Assembly: GCA_027493935.1 (NCBI GenBank)
Contig: JAOSJV010000011.1
Span: 194,811-258,810, forward strand
Source: Burkholderiales bacterium
Lineage (GTDB): Bacteria > Pseudomonadota > Gammaproteobacteria > Burkholderiales > SG8-39
Direction of reading: 5' to 3'
Length of the DNA: 64,000 nt
Shown: one piece after another, positions 1 to 11,357 of the stretch
How the letters are laid out: every line of letters begins with the position of its first letter
Position numbering within the stretch: position 1 is the stretch's first letter
Program-made: the position numbers and the translations under genes
The notes under the pieces: model-generated
The model's input: only the letters and a program-made list of their open reading frames with translations
Database searches by the model: none
What the model was told of the DNA's origin: nothing

Positions 1-540
1 ATCGACATGACCGGCCGCGCCCACGAGCAGCTGAACAGCCAGGGCACGGTCGTCAAGCGTAAGGGCGCTGCGCTCACGCCCGAGGAGATCGCCGCCCGCG
101 AGGAAGAGCGCAAGCGCAAACTCGAGGCCGACGCGCTCGCCCGCGAGGAAAAACGCAAGAACACGGCGCTCCTCGCCACCTACCCGAGCCTGCAGGACCT
201 CGAGGACGCGCACGCCCGCGCGCTCGCGAACAATACCGAGGCCTCGCGGCAAGTGGAGATCCGCATCGCCGAGCTGAAGAAGCGCCAGCAGACGCTGCAA
301 GCCGAGGCCGGCAAGCTCGAGGAGCGCAAGAAGCCGCTGCCGGCGGAGCTCAAGCGCAGTCTGTTCGACGTCGAATCAGATCTGCGCGCGCAGAACGAGC
401 TGCTCGACGCGAAGAAGAAGGAGGTCGAGCTGATCAACGCGCGCTACGCCGAGGACAAGCGGCGCTATCTCGCGCTCACGCTCCGGTCGAACCCGGGCAA
501 GACCGCCTCGAACGGCGCCGGCACGACCGCGAAGCCCTGA
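1..540 (+). CDS. Coiled-coil protein, 5' end outside window
   Basis: The reading frame is open to the first base, so the N-terminus lies upstream; a Met codon at 7 is unlikely to be the true start. About 178 residues are visible. They are dominated by charged Glu/Lys/Arg heptads typical of a coiled coil (roughly residues 25-155), with an Ala/Thr/Lys-rich tail. It resembles the C-terminal part of betaproteobacterial periplasmic proteins that carry a DUF4124-type domain at the missing N-terminus, but that domain cannot be seen. It converges on gatB with 27 bp between the stops. Function unknown. Confidence 0.6.
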   Translation: MDMTGRAHEQLNSQGTVVKRKGAALTPEEIAAREEERKRKLEADALAREEKRKNTALLATYPSLQDLEDAHARALANNTEASRQVEIRIAELKKRQQTLQAEAGKLEERKKPLPAELKRSLFDVESDLRAQNELLDAKKKEVELINARYAEDKRRYLALTLRSNPGKTASNGAGTTAKP

Positions 541-567
541 GCCCGCGCGCGGACTTCGCCGGCGCGC

Positions 568-2051
568 TCACCCCGCCAGCTTGCGCTTGAGGATCTCGGC
601 CACCTGGGCCGGATTGCCCTTGCCCCCGGTCGCCTTCATTGCCTGGCCGACGAAATAGTGGAACGCCTTCGCCTTGCCGCTGCGGTACTCGGCGACCTGG
701 GTGGGATTCGCGGCGACGATTCGTCGATGACGCCCTCGAGCGCGCCAGCATCGGTGATCTGGCGCAGGCCGCGGCGCTCGATGATCGCGTCGGCTGCCGC
801 ATCGCCCGCGGCCTCGCCCGCCCACATCGCGTCGAACACCTCCTTCGCGATCTTCCCGGAGATCGTGCCGTCGCGGATGCGCGCGATGAGGCGCGCGAGC
901 GAGCGCGCGCAGACCGGCGAGGCACCGATCTCCACGTCCGCGCGGTTCAGCGCGCCGGCGAGCTCGCCGGCGACCCAGTTCGCCGCGGCCTTCGCCTGCG
1001 CGGCCCGGTCGCCGGTCGGCTCCGCCGCTGCGAGGCCCGCAGCGACCGCCTCGAAGTACTCGGCCGTCTCGCGCGAGGCGGTGAGCGTCGCCGCGTCTTG
1101 CGCCGGCAGGGCAAGCTCGCGCACGTAGCGCTCGCGCTTCGCCGCCGGAAGTTCCGGGAGCGACGCCCCGACTTCGCCAAGCCAGGCCGCGCTCACCTCG
1201 AGCGGTAGCAGATCCGGCTCCGGGAAGTAGCGGTAGTCGTGCGCCTCCTCCTTCGAGCGCATCGAGCGGGTCTCGTCGCGGTCCGGATCGTAGAGCCGCG
1301 TCTCGAGCTCGATGCGGCCGCCCTCCTCGATGATCGCGATCTGGCGGCCCACCTCGTGCTCGATCGCGCGCTCGAGAAACCGGAACGAGTTCAGGTTCTT
1401 GATCTCGCAGCGCGTGCCGAGATCGCTCGCGCCGCGCGGGCGCACCGACACGTTGGCGTCGCAGCGGAAGGAGCCCTCCTGCATGTTGCCGTCGCAGATG
1501 TCGATCCAGCGCACCAGCGCGTGCAGCGCGCGCGCGTAGGCGACCGCCTCGGCGGCCGAGCGCATGTCGGGTTCGCTCACGACCTCGAGGAGCGGCGTGC
1601 CGGCGCGGTTGAGGTCGATGCCGCTCATGCCGTGGAAATCCTCGTGCAGGCTCTTGCCGGCGTCCTCCTCCAAATGCGCGCGCGTGAGTCGAACCGTGCG
1701 CTCGGTGCCGTCGGCGAGCACGATGCGCAACGCGCCGCCCAGTACGATCGGCGCGTCGAACTGGCTGATCTGGTAGCCCTTCGGGAGATCGGGATAGAAG
1801 TAGTTCTTGCGCGCGAACAACGAGCGGCTCCGCACTTGGGCGCCGACCGCCAGCCCGAAGCGGATCGCGCGCTCGACCGCGCCGCGGTTGAGCACCGGCA
1901 GCACGCCCGGCAGCGCGAGGTCTACCGCGCACGCCTGCGAATTCGGCGGCGCGCCGAAAGCGGTCGCCGCGCCCGAAAAGATCTTCGCGCGCGTCGAGAG
2001 CTGCACGTGGGTCTCCAGGCCGATGACGGTTTCCCAGGTCACTTTCTTCAC
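568..2051 (-). CDS. gatB: Asp/Glu-tRNA(Asn/Gln) amidotransferase subunit B (frame break near 3' end)
   Basis: GatB binds the misacylated Glu-tRNA(Gln) or Asp-tRNA(Asn) and, with GatA and GatC, converts it to the amide form. The N-terminal kinase-like domain ([31 protein letters not shown]) and the C-terminal GatB/YqeY domain are recognisable. The GTG start at 2051 lies 12 bp after the gatA stop. The last ~50 codons ([15 protein letters not shown] to KRKLAG) are in another frame: one G is missing near 720 (GAATC where GAGATC is expected). The protein would be about 490 residues, the family length, so the break is probably a consensus error. Third gene of gatCAB. Confidence 0.93.
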
Positions 2052-2063
2052 GCCCTCAGGCCT

Positions 2064-3562
2064 TCACCCAAAAAGCGGCGGCACGCGCTGGTGCCAGTCG
2101 GTCGCCTGCTGGTACTGGTGCGCGACGCCGAGCAGCCGCGCCTCGGCGAAGTAGTCGCCGACGAGCTGGACCCCGACCGGCAGGCCACCTTCGCGCCGGG
2201 ACGGGTCCGAGGGAAGGGCATCGCCCTCCCCCTCACGAACCCGCACGGCACCGAGAGCGCCGGAAGCCCGGCGAGGTTGGCGGCGACCGTGTAGATGTCG
2301 TTCAGGTACATCTGCACCGGGTCCTCGACCTTTTCGCCGAGCCGGAACGCCGCCGTCGGCGTGGTCGGGCCGGCGATCACGTCGCAGCGCGCGAACGCCT
2401 CGGCGAAGTCGCGTGCGATCAGCCGGCGGATCTTCTGCGCCTTCAGGTAGTAGGCGTCGTAGTAGCCGTGCGAGAGCACGTAGGTGCCGACCAGGATTCG
2501 GCGCTTCACCTCGGGACCGAATCCTTCGGCGCGCGTGCGGCAGTACATGTCGACCAGGCCGTCGTACTGGGCGGCGCGGTAGCCGTAGCGAACCCCGTCG
2601 TAGCGCGACAGGTTCGACGAGGCCTCGGCCGGCGCGATCACGTAGTAGGCCGGAACCGAAAGACCCGCGTTGGGCAGGTGCACGTCGACGCGCGTCGCGC
2701 CGAGCCGCTCGAGCGCCGCGATCGCGGCCTCGACCGCGCTACCGACCTCCGGGGCGAGCCCGGCGCCGAAGTACTCGGCCGGCACGCCGACGCGCAGACC
2801 CTTGAGCGGCCGCGCGAGGTCGCGCGCGTAGTCCTCGGCGGGCCGCTCGAGGCTGGTCGAGTCGCGCGGATCGAACCCGGCCATCACGTTCATGAGCACG
2901 GCGAGGTCGGCCGCACTGCGCGCAAACGGCCCGCCCTGGTCCAGGCTGGAGGCGAAGGCAATCATGCCGTAGCGGGACACCACCCCATAGGTCGGCTTCA
3001 GGCCGCAGACGCCCGAGAGCGCGGCGGGCTGGCGGATCGAGCCGCCCGTGTCGCTCCCGGTGGCCGCGGGCGCCAAGCGGGCGGCCACCGCCGCCGCCGA
3101 GCCGCCCGAGGAGCCGCCGGGCACGCGCTCGGCGTCCCACGGATTGCGCACGGCGCCGAACCAGGACGACTCGCTCGACGAGCCCATGGCGAACTCGTCC
3201 ATGTTGGTCTTGCCGAGGATCACCGCCCCCGCGGCGTTGAAGCGCTCGATGACGTGCGCGTCGTAGGGCGACGCGAAGTTCGCGAGCATCCGCGAGCCGC
3301 ACGTGCTCGGCCAGCCTTCGGCGACGAAGATGTCCTTGTGCGCCACCGGGATGCCGGTGAGCGGTCCGGCCTCGCCGGCGGCGATGCGCCGGTCGGACGC
3401 CCGCGCCTGGGCGAGGCTGAGCTCCGGATCGACCGTGATGAAGGCGTTCAGCGCCGCGCCCGGCCCGGCGATCCGGTCCAGGAAGAGCCGGGTCAGCTCG
3501 AGGCTCGAGAGGCGCCTGGCCGCCAGCGCGTCGGCGAGTTCGGAGAGGGAAGCGTCGAACAT
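2064..3562 (-). CDS. gatA: Asp/Glu-tRNA(Asn/Gln) amidotransferase subunit A (frame break near 3' end)
   Basis: Amidase-signature subunit that releases ammonia from glutamine for the GatB transamidation. The Ser-Ser-Lys triad is visible: Lys in VAHKDIF, and the two serines in the glycine/serine-rich stretch [13 protein letters not shown] and [11 protein letters not shown]. The natural C-terminus ([20 protein letters not shown], ending RVPPLFG) is in another frame after a C5 run at about 2228-2240. The reading frame that runs past it into gatB is an artefact of a single-base indel. The expected length is close to 495 residues. It lies about 90 bp after gatC, the gap being filled by a palindromic repeat. 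Confidence 0.93.
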
Positions 3563-3651
3563 TCGGGTGATGGGCGATGGGGGACGGGTCGCGCGCTGGG
3601 GGTTGATGGGCCGCGCTGGCCGCCCGCCCCTCGCCCACTACCCGCGAGGCA
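3563..3651. repeat. Palindromic intergenic repeat, family 2 (gatC-gatA gap)
   Basis: The gap holds a left arm of the type GTGATGGGCGATGGG (3569-3583) and a matching right arm in the other orientation (CCCCTCGCCCACTACCC, then GCATCAC, to 3655). Related imperfect palindromes occur at 5061-5147 and 18910-19000. The element separates two genes that are normally tightly coupled. Confidence 0.5.
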
Positions 3652-3938
3652 TCACTCTATGACCTTCGGCACGAGATACAGGCCGTCCTCGACCTGGGGG
3701 CGACCGCTTGGAACGCCGTCCGGCGGTCGGGCTCGGTGACCTCGTCCGCGCGCAGGCGCAGCGTCACGTCGCGCGCGTGGTACATCGGCTCGACGCCGGC
3801 GGTGTCGACCGCGTCGATTTGCTCGAGCAGCCCCAGGATGCCGTTCAGCTGGGCCTGGACGCCTGCGGCCTCCGCCGGCGTCACGGCAATGCGCGCCAGC
3901 GCGGCGATACGCATGACCTCCGGAAGCGTCAGCGACAT
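3652..3938 (-). CDS. gatC: Asp/Glu-tRNA(Asn/Gln) amidotransferase subunit C (frame break near 3' end)
   Basis: Small subunit that wraps around GatA and stabilises the GatAB interface. About 95 residues: MSLTLPEVMRIAALARIAV at the start and GVEPMYHARDVTLRLRADEV in the middle are typical of GatC. One C is missing from the run at about 3703: in the corrected frame the end reads PQVEDGLYLVPKVIE and stops at 3652, the family ending, while the uncorrected frame ends in unrelated sequence. First gene of the gatCAB operon, divergent from mreB. Confidence 0.92.
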
Positions 3939-3950
3939 GAATTTTTCCGC

Positions 3951-3978
3951 TTAAACAGGCGTTTGTCTGCGCTATTAT
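3951..3978 (+). promoter_or_regulatory. Candidate sigma70 promoter of mreB
   Basis: In the 78-bp gap between the divergent gatC and mreB genes, TTAAAC (3951-3956) and TATTAT (3973-3978) are 16 bp apart. The AT-rich patch stands out in very GC-rich DNA. The -35 match is partial. Confidence 0.4.
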
Positions 3979-3980
3979 AA

Positions 3981-5060
<1,080 letters not shown>

Positions 5061-5147
5061 GCGCGGGTGATGGCTGATGGGTGAGCGGGCCGGCGACGCT
5101 CCGACATGCCGCCGCATCACGCATTGCCCGTCGCCCATCACCAAGCC
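5061..5147. repeat. Palindromic intergenic repeat, family 2 (mreB-mreC gap)
   Basis: Left arm GGTGATGGCTGATGGGTGAG (5069-5088) and right arm GCCCGTCGCCCATCACC (about 5126-5142) form an imperfect inverted repeat of the same family as 3563-3651. It ends only a few bases before the mreC start. Confidence 0.55.
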
Positions 5148-6056
5148 ATGGATCGGCAGACGCCGGCGTTCTTTCACCGCGGCCCGGCGCCGATCGCCCG
5201 GGTGACGTTCTTCGCGGTGCTCTCGACGCTGCTGATGGTGCTCGACGCGCGATTCCAGTACGCCGAGCCGCTGCGCCAGGTGCTCGCGCTCGCGGCATAC
5301 CCGATTCAGCAGGTGGCCGCCGCGCCGGTCATCGCGTACGGCCGGCTCGCGGACTTCTTCGCGAGCCGCAGCGCGCTGCAGCGCGAGAACGAGGCGCTGC
5401 GCGCCGAGCAGCTGCGATCGGCGCCGGCGCTGCTCGCGCTCGACGCACTCAAAGCCGAGAACGAGGTCCTGCGCGAGACGCTCGCCGCGCGGACGAAGCT
5501 CCCGCAGTCGTCGATCTTCGCCGAGATCGTCTACGCCGGACGCGATCCGTTCAGCCGCAAGGTGATCGTCGACAAGGGCTCGCAGCAGGGCGTGCAGCTC
5601 GGGCAGCCGGTGATCGACGCGCGCGGCGTGCTCGGGCAGATCACGCGCGTGCACCCGCTTCTCGCCGAGGTCACGCTCGTCGTCGACAAGGATCATCCGG
5701 TGCCGGTACAGGTCGTGCGTAACGGCCTGCGCGGCGTGGTTTACGGCTCGGGCGACGGCGCAACGCTCGAGCTGCGGCACATGGCGACGAACGCGGAAGT
5801 CGAGGTGGGCGACGTGCTCGTGACCTCCGGCATCGACGGCGTTTATCCGCGCGGACTGCCGGTCGCGCGCGTCACCAGCGTCGAGCGGGATGCCGCGGCC
5901 GCGTTCGCGGACATCCGTTGCCAGCCGGCCGCCGAGGTCGGTAGCAATCGCCAGGTGCTGGTGCTGACCGCCGGCGAGGCGGCCCCGCCGCCGCCGGCCG
6001 CCGAGGCGCCGACGCGCAAGGCGGCGAAGCCGAAGCGGGCGCGCAATGTCCGATGA
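5148..6056 (+). CDS. mreC: Rod-shape-determining protein MreC
   Basis: Periplasmic scaffold of the elongasome that contacts PBP2. Start chosen at the ATG at 5148 (MDRQTPAFFHRG); further upstream, in-frame codons fall in the palindromic repeat. One N-terminal membrane segment (residues ~20-38), a coiled coil (~65-110) and the double beta-barrel MreC domain (SIFAEIVYAGRDPFSRKV, DKGSQQGVQLGQPVID, DVLVTSGIDGVYPRGLPVA) are visible, followed by a Pro/Lys-rich tail. 302 residues. The 3' end overlaps mreD by 11 bp, suggesting translational coupling. Confidence 0.94.
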   Translation: MDRQTPAFFHRGPAPIARVTFFAVLSTLLMVLDARFQYAEPLRQVLALAAYPIQQVAAAPVIAYGRLADFFASRSALQRENEALRAEQLRSAPALLALDALKAENEVLRETLAARTKLPQSSIFAEIVYAGRDPFSRKVIVDKGSQQGVQLGQPVIDARGVLGQITRVHPLLAEVTLVVDKDHPVPVQVVRNGLRGVVYGSGDGATLELRHMATNAEVEVGDVLVTSGIDGVYPRGLPVARVTSVERDAAAAFADIRCQPAAEVGSNRQVLVLTAGEAAPPPPAAEAPTRKAAKPKRARNVR

Positions 6057-6579
6057 GGGGCGCGTGAGGCTCGGGCGCGAGCACATCCTCTTGCCGGTGA
6101 AGGTCGGCTTCATCGCGACGAGTCTCGCCGCGGCTCTGCTCTTCAACATGATGCCCTGGCGCGACCTGCGCGGCGTACCGGACCTGCTTGCGCTGGTGAT
6201 CGTGTTTTGGTGCGTCCACCAACCCCGCAAGATGGGTACTGGGCTCGCCTGGGCGCTCGGGCTGGTGATGGACGCGGCCAACGGCACGCTGATCGGCCAG
6301 CATGCGTTCGCCTACGCCCTGCTCGCGTTCGGCGCCCAGACGCTGCACCGGCGGATCCTGTGGTTCCCGCTCTGGCAGCAGGCGCTGCACGTGCTCGTGC
6401 TGCTCCTCGCGAGCCAGGCGCTGACGCTCCTCGTGCGCCTGCTCGCCGGGGGCACCTTCCCGGGCTGGTGGTTCTTCGCCGGCAGCCTGATCGCCGCCGC
6501 GCTCTGGCCCGCCGCGACGCACGTTCTGCTCGCGCCGCAGCGGCGGCCCGAGATCGTGGACGAGAACCGTCCGATATGA
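6046..6579 (+). CDS. mreD: Rod-shape-determining membrane protein MreD
   Basis: Polytopic inner-membrane protein of the elongasome. 177 residues with about five hydrophobic segments; VPDLLALVIVFWCVHQPRK and GLAWALGLVMDAANGTLIGQ are the characteristic MreD core. It overlaps mreC by 11 bp, and its stop overlaps the mrdA start (ATGA at 6576-6579), so mreC, mreD and mrdA look co-translated. Confidence 0.9.
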   Translation: MSDEGRVRLGREHILLPVKVGFIATSLAAALLFNMMPWRDLRGVPDLLALVIVFWCVHQPRKMGTGLAWALGLVMDAANGTLIGQHAFAYALLAFGAQTLHRRILWFPLWQQALHVLVLLLASQALTLLVRLLAGGTFPGWWFFAGSLIAAALWPAATHVLLAPQRRPEIVDENRPI

Positions 6580-8540
6580 GCCACGGCCCGATCGGCCGCA
6601 ACCTCTTCACCTCCGGCGCGCGCCGCCGCGGCAGCCTCGCCGTTGGCGGCATCGGCGAGTACCGCGACCCGGGGCTCGCGCTCTACCGGTTCCATCTGCG
6701 GCTCTGGGCCGCCGCGGCGATCGTGCTCGCGGCGTTCGCCGTGCTGTTCGGGCGCTTCGTCTATTTGCAGGTGGTGCAGCACGCCTACTACGACACCAAG
6801 GCCGAGGACAACCGCATCTCGGTGATCCCGGTGCCGCCCAACCGCGGACTCATTCTCGACCGCAACGGCGTGGTGCTCGCGCGCAACGACTCGGCCTACA
6901 CGCTCGAGATCGACCCACGCCGGGCGAGCGACCTCGACGCGCTGATCGACGGGATCGCCGCCGTCGTCGAGATCCAGCCGCGCGACCGCAAACGCTTTCG
7001 CAAGCTGCTCGACGAGACCAAGGGCGCCGACAGCCTGCCGATCAAGACCCGGCTCACCGACCAGGAGGTGGCGCGCTTCGCCGCGCAGGCGTTTCGCTTC
7101 CCCGCCGCGCAGATCAAGGCGCGGCTCTACCGCCACTACCCGTTCGGCGCGGTCGGCTCGCACGTGCTCGGCTACATCGGCCGCATCACCGAGCGCGACC
7201 TCGAGCGCCTCGAGGCCGACGGGGCCACGGCGAACTACAAGGGCAGCGATTTCGTCGGCAAGACCGGCGTCGAGCAGAGCTACGAGCGCGAGTTGCACGG
7301 CGTCACCGGCTCGGCGCGGGTCGAGATCGACGCCAACGGTCGCGGCGTGCGCACCCTCTCCTCGGTGCCGCCCGTGGCCGGCAACGCGCTCCAGCTCACG
7401 CTGGACATCCGGCTGCAACAAGTCGCCGAGCGGGCCTTCGGCGACTACCGCGGCGCGCTGGTGGCGATCGAGCCGGCGACCGGCGGTGTGCTCGCGTTCG
7501 TGAGTAGGCCCGGGTACGACCCGAACCTCTTCGTCGAGGGCATCGACCCGCAGAGCTGGGACGCGCTGAACAGCGATCCCGACCGGCCGCTCAACAACCG
7601 CGCCCTCACCGGCGCCTACCCGCCCGGCTCGACCTTCAAGCCGTTCATGGCGCTGATGGCGCTCGAGCTCGACAAGCGCACGCCCGACTACGCGATCAGC
7701 GACCCGGGGTTCTTCTCGCTGCCCGGGCAGAGCCACCGCTACCGCGACTGGAAGGTCGGCGGCCACGGCACGGTGAACCTGCACAGGTCGATCGTGATCT
7801 CGTGCGACACGTACTACTACGGGCTTGCCAACGACACTGACATCGACCGTCTGCACGCCTTCCTGTCGCAGCTCGGCTTCGGCGCGCGCACCGGTATCGA
7901 CGTGAAGGGCGAGCACAGCGGTCTGCTGCCCTCGCGCAAGTGGAAGATGCAGCGCTTCAAGCAGCGCTGGTTCGCGGGCGACTCGATCTCGGTCGGCATC
8001 GGCCAGGGTTACAACCTCGCCACGCCGCTGCAGCTCGCCCACGCGACGACGGTGCTCGCCAACAACGGGGTCGTATTCCGGCCGCACCTCGTGCGCGAGG
8101 TCGTGGACGCGCGCTCGGGCGAGCGGCGCGCGATCGAGCCCGAGCCGGTCGCCAAGCTCAAGCTCAACCCGAAGTGGATCTCGCTCGTGAAGTCGGCGAT
8201 GGTCGACGTCACGCGACCCGGCGGCACGGCCGCGCGCGCGGGCGCCGGCGCCGAGTACGCCTTCGCCGGCAAGACCGGCACCGCGCAGGTGATCACGATC
8301 AAGCAGACGGAGAAATACGACGAGAAGAAGATCGACGAGCGCCACCGCGACCACGCGCTCTTCATCGCGTTCGCGCCGGCCGAGGCGCCGCGCATCGCGC
8401 TCGCGGTGCTGGTCGAGAACGGCGGCCACGGCAGCGCAACCGCGGCGCCGATCGCCCGCATCGTGCTCGACTACTATCTGCTCGGCAAGCTGCCGGCCGA
8501 GCCGCCGGCGCTCGATCCGACGGCGGAGGACGAGGGATGA
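6576..8540 (+). CDS. mrdA: Penicillin-binding protein 2 (elongation transpeptidase)
   Basis: Class B PBP that cross-links peptidoglycan during lateral wall growth, partnered with RodA. 654 residues: N-terminal membrane anchor (~45-65), dimerisation/pedestal region with RGLILDRNGVVLARN, and transpeptidase domain. The catalytic SxxK serine is Ser352 (PGSTFKPF); the second motif is SCD (SIVISCDTYYYGLA) and the third KTGT (FAGKTGTAQV). The start overlaps the mreD stop, and the 3' end overlaps the rodA start (ATGA at 8537). Confidence 0.96.
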   Translation: MSHGPIGRNLFTSGARRRGSLAVGGIGEYRDPGLALYRFHLRLWAAAAIVLAAFAVLFGRFVYLQVVQHAYYDTKAEDNRISVIPVPPNRGLILDRNGVVLARNDSAYTLEIDPRRASDLDALIDGIAAVVEIQPRDRKRFRKLLDETKGADSLPIKTRLTDQEVARFAAQAFRFPAAQIKARLYRHYPFGAVGSHVLGYIGRITERDLERLEADGATANYKGSDFVGKTGVEQSYERELHGVTGSARVEIDANGRGVRTLSSVPPVAGNALQLTLDIRLQQVAERAFGDYRGALVAIEPATGGVLAFVSRPGYDPNLFVEGIDPQSWDALNSDPDRPLNNRALTGAYPPGSTFKPFMALMALELDKRTPDYAISDPGFFSLPGQSHRYRDWKVGGHGTVNLHRSIVISCDTYYYGLANDTDIDRLHAFLSQLGFGARTGIDVKGEHSGLLPSRKWKMQRFKQRWFAGDSISVGIGQGYNLATPLQLAHATTVLANNGVVFRPHLVREVVDARSGERRAIEPEPVAKLKLNPKWISLVKSAMVDVTRPGGTAARAGAGAEYAFAGKTGTAQVITIKQTEKYDEKKIDERHRDHALFIAFAPAEAPRIALAVLVENGGHGSATAAPIARIVLDYYLLGKLPAEPPALDPTAEDEG

Positions 8541-9634
8541 TCGCGCGCCTGTGGCAGCGCTTCACCGCCAACGTCGACGGCCCGCTCTTTTGCGGTGGCC
8601 GCGCTGATCGTCACGCTCGGCCTTTTCACGCTCTATAGTGCGGTGAACGAACACCCGGCGCGCTTCGCCGCGCAGCTCACGAACATCGCGGTCGCGGTCG
8701 CGGCGATGTGGCTCGTGGCGCAGGTGCCCCTGCAGACGCTGATGCGGCTCGCGGCGCCGGCGTATCTCGTCGGGCTCGCGCTGCTCGTCGCGGTCGCGCT
8801 CTACGGCGACGTGGTGAACGGCGCGCGCCGCTGGCTGCACGTGGGCATCACGCGCTTCCAGCCTTCGGAGATGATGAAGATCGCGGTGCCGCTGATGCTC
8901 GCGTGGTACTTCCACAAGAACGAGGCCACGCTGCGCGTGCGCGACTACGCGGTCGCCGCCGTGCTGCTCGCGCTGCCCACCGTGCTCATCGCGCGCCAGC
9001 CCGACCTAGGCACCGCGGTCCTCGTGCTGGCCGCGGGCTTCTACGTGATCTTCCTCGCCGGTCTGTCGTGGCGCATCCTGGCGGGCCTCGCCGTCGCCGC
9101 CCTCGGCAGCATGCCGCTCGTCTGGTCCTTCCTGCACGACTACCAGAAGCGGCGCATCCTCACGATGCTCGACCCGATGCAGGACCCGCTCGGCTCCGGC
9201 TATCACACCATCCAGTCCACGATCGCGGTCGGCTCCGGGCGGCCTCGCCGGCAAGGGCTGGCTGAACGGCACACAGACCCATCTCGAGTTCATCCCCGAG
9301 CGCCACACCGATTTCATCTTCGCGGTGTACTCCGAGGAGTTCGGACTCGCCGGCAACGCGACGCTGCTCGCGCTCTACGTCGCGCTGATCGGCCGCGGAC
9401 TTGTGATCGCGGCGCGCGCGCCGACGCTCTTCGCCCGGCTCGCCGCAGGGGCGATCAGCCTGATCTTCTTCACCTATGCTTTCGTGAACATGGGCATGGT
9501 GAGCGGCATGCTGCCGGTGGTGGGCGTGCCGCTGCCGTTCGTCTCGTACGGCGGCACCGCGCTGGTGACGCTTTTTCCTCGGGATCGGCATCCTGATGGG
9601 CATCTCGCGCAACCGGAAGCTGGTGCAGACTTAG
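8537..9634 (+). CDS. mrdB: Peptidoglycan glycosyltransferase RodA (three frame breaks)
   Basis: SEDS-family polymerase that makes glycan strands for the elongasome. The start overlaps the mrdA stop. Recognisable parts are [56 protein letters not shown] and VSYGGTALV. These lie in three frames because of one extra T at 8588-8591, one extra G at 9237-9239 and one extra T at 9572-9576. Removing each base restores a continuous ~365-residue protein ending [11 protein letters not shown]. Three breaks in an essential gene, all at repeated bases, point to consensus error. Confidence 0.9.
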
Positions 9635-9795
9635 CGCGGCGTGAAACGCGAAAAGTGAAATGTGAAACGCAGGCATACCCGGTGCCAGACAACCTCTGCG
9701 TCAGTCCTCCCCGCGAAAGCGGGGCTCCAGCAAGCCATTGGTTGCGCATGCTCTGGATTCCCGCTGCCGCGGGAATGACGGCACTCTGCGGCGGC
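9635..9795. repeat. Dispersed repeat (family 1) at the 5' end of rlpA
   Basis: After the rodA stop, a short GTGAAACGCGAAAAGTGAAA-type stretch (family 3 arm) is followed by a 75-80 bp element of family 1 (about 9703-9780). The left half is built on CCCCGCGAAAGCGGGG and the right half on GGATTCCCGC-CGCGGGAATGAC; the two halves are inverted copies. In-frame Met codons at 9748 and 9775 lie inside the repeat, so it may donate the rlpA start. Confidence 0.65.
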
Positions 9796-10797
9796 GTGCG
9801 CTTCGTGCGCGTCGCCGCAGTCGCCGTTCCGCTGGTCGTGGTGCTGGGCGCGTGCGGCAGCGCACCGAAGCAGCCGGGAAGCGCGTCGGAGGACGCGCCG
9901 CCCGCGACGCGCGGCGGCGGCTACTATCTCGACGACGGGCCGGGCGCGACCCCCCCGGCGAACCTCGATCGGATCCCGGACGCGCAGCCGCGCGCCGAAA
10001 CGCTGCACCGTGCGGCGAACCGCCCGTACAGTGTCTTCGGGCGCGAGTACGTCCCGATGCGCGCGCTCGCGCCCTACAGGGAGCGCGGGGTGGCGTCGTG
10101 GTACGGCCGCCGCTATCACGGACAGCGCACGTCGACCGGCGAGACCTACGACATGTACCAGATGACCGCCGCCCACCCCACGCTGCCGCTGCCGAGCTAC
10201 GCGCGCGTCACCAGTTTGGCGAACGGCCGCAGCGTCGTCGTGCGCGTGAACGACCGGGGACCGTTCCTCGGCGGCCGCATCGTCGACCTCTCGTATGCTG
10301 CCGCCTATCGGCTCGGCTACATCAATCAGGGCTCGGCACCGGTGGAAGTGGAGCTCATCGTGCCCGGGCAGTCACCGACGGCCACGGTCGCGACGCCCGC
10401 CACCGTAGCGCCGGCGCCGGGCGCGCGCGCGTCGGTCGAGCGCGCGCCCGCCGCGTCGTCGGTTGCGCCTGCCTCCACGCGAGCGCCGATCGCGAGCGCG
10501 CCGTCCGTCGCATCGATCGCGACCGCCACCACCGCGCCGCCGGCCGCGCCGATTGCCGAGGCCGCGAACGGCGTGTTCGTGCAGCTCGGCGCATTCTCCG
10601 CGGCGGAGAACGCCGAGCTCTTCCGCGCGCGCCTCGCGAGCCGGGCGGCGTGGCTCGGCGATGCGCTGCGCATCGACAGCCGCGAGGGCCTGCACCGCAT
10701 CCAGGCCGGCCCCTACGGCGACCGCATCGAGGCCCTCGCCGTCGCGCAGCGCATCCGCGAGTCGCTCGAGGTCGTACCGGTCATCGTCGCAAAGTAG
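9796..10797 (+). CDS. rlpA: Septal-ring lytic transglycosylase RlpA-type lipoprotein
   Basis: Outer-membrane lipoprotein that cleaves denuded glycan strands at the septum. From the GTG at 9796 it has a lipoprotein signal with lipobox LGAC ([14 protein letters not shown]), then the double-psi beta-barrel ([38 protein letters not shown]), an Ala/Thr/Pro-rich linker and a C-terminal SPOR domain ([18 protein letters not shown] to the end) that binds glycan at the septum. In-frame ATGs at 9748 and 9775 inside the repeat are alternative starts. About 333 residues. Confidence 0.9.
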   Translation: MRFVRVAAVAVPLVVVLGACGSAPKQPGSASEDAPPATRGGGYYLDDGPGATPPANLDRIPDAQPRAETLHRAANRPYSVFGREYVPMRALAPYRERGVASWYGRRYHGQRTSTGETYDMYQMTAAHPTLPLPSYARVTSLANGRSVVVRVNDRGPFLGGRIVDLSYAAAYRLGYINQGSAPVEVELIVPGQSPTATVATPATVAPAPGARASVERAPAASSVAPASTRAPIASAPSVASIATATTAPPAAPIAEAANGVFVQLGAFSAAENAELFRARLASRAAWLGDALRIDSREGLHRIQAGPYGDRIEALAVAQRIRESLEVVPVIVAK

Positions 10798-11357
10798 CGG
10801 CGCCCGGGTACCGGCGGGGCGGGCGCGGTCGATCGAGGAGGTTGACGTGCGCGCGCGCGCTGCTTAGCCTGTGAACCGACCGCCGTCCGACGCTTCAGCG
10901 AGAACGGGACACCGATTGGCGGGAGCCTGGGAATGCACTGCGGCGGCCTATGATGCAATATCGACTGCGAACTGCATTTGCATGACTGGCGCTCACGGTT
11001 GCATTGCAGGCACTGGTCGAGATAATGGTGAGCCGAGCGCGCACCGAACGCCGCTGACATCCGGCGCCATCTCGCCGAGCCGCCGATCAAGTCGGGCGAC
11101 AAGCGCGGCGCGCGGTGCGAGCGGGAGGCGATTCTGAAGCTCGAGCGACTGGAGGCGGCGCATGCGGAGGCGGAGAAGCGGCTTGCGACGCTGTGGCATT
11201 CGATTGCACGAAGACAACATGACGAAACCGCCATCGCTGCGCAAGCCCGGGGATCCGCCGTACCCGCGCAAGCGGGGTCGAGAGCGCCTACGATTCGTGC
11301 CGGGCGCGATCGGCGCTGCGGGAGGAATGGCGGCGTTTCGCGAGGACCCGTTCTAGC
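10798..11357 (+). other. Gap of 560 bp with gene remnants, lower GC
   Basis: No intact gene seen. Around 10950-11030 the DNA is noticeably less GC-rich and encodes a short hydrophobic peptide read from ATG ATG CAA TAT, interrupted by TGA after about ten codons. From 11032 to 11361 one frame is open without a start codon and encodes an amphipathic stretch (ILKLERLEAAHAEAEKRLA) like the end of a coiled-coil protein; it runs to the TGA overlapping the tviB start. A degenerate family 1 repeat arm lies near 11245-11290. Looks like the scar of an insertion. Confidence 0.35.

Noticed and set aside
6312-8429. A 705-codon minus-strand frame opposite mreD and mrdA
   Set aside because: Shadow of the conserved PBP2 gene; no motif or plausible start context.
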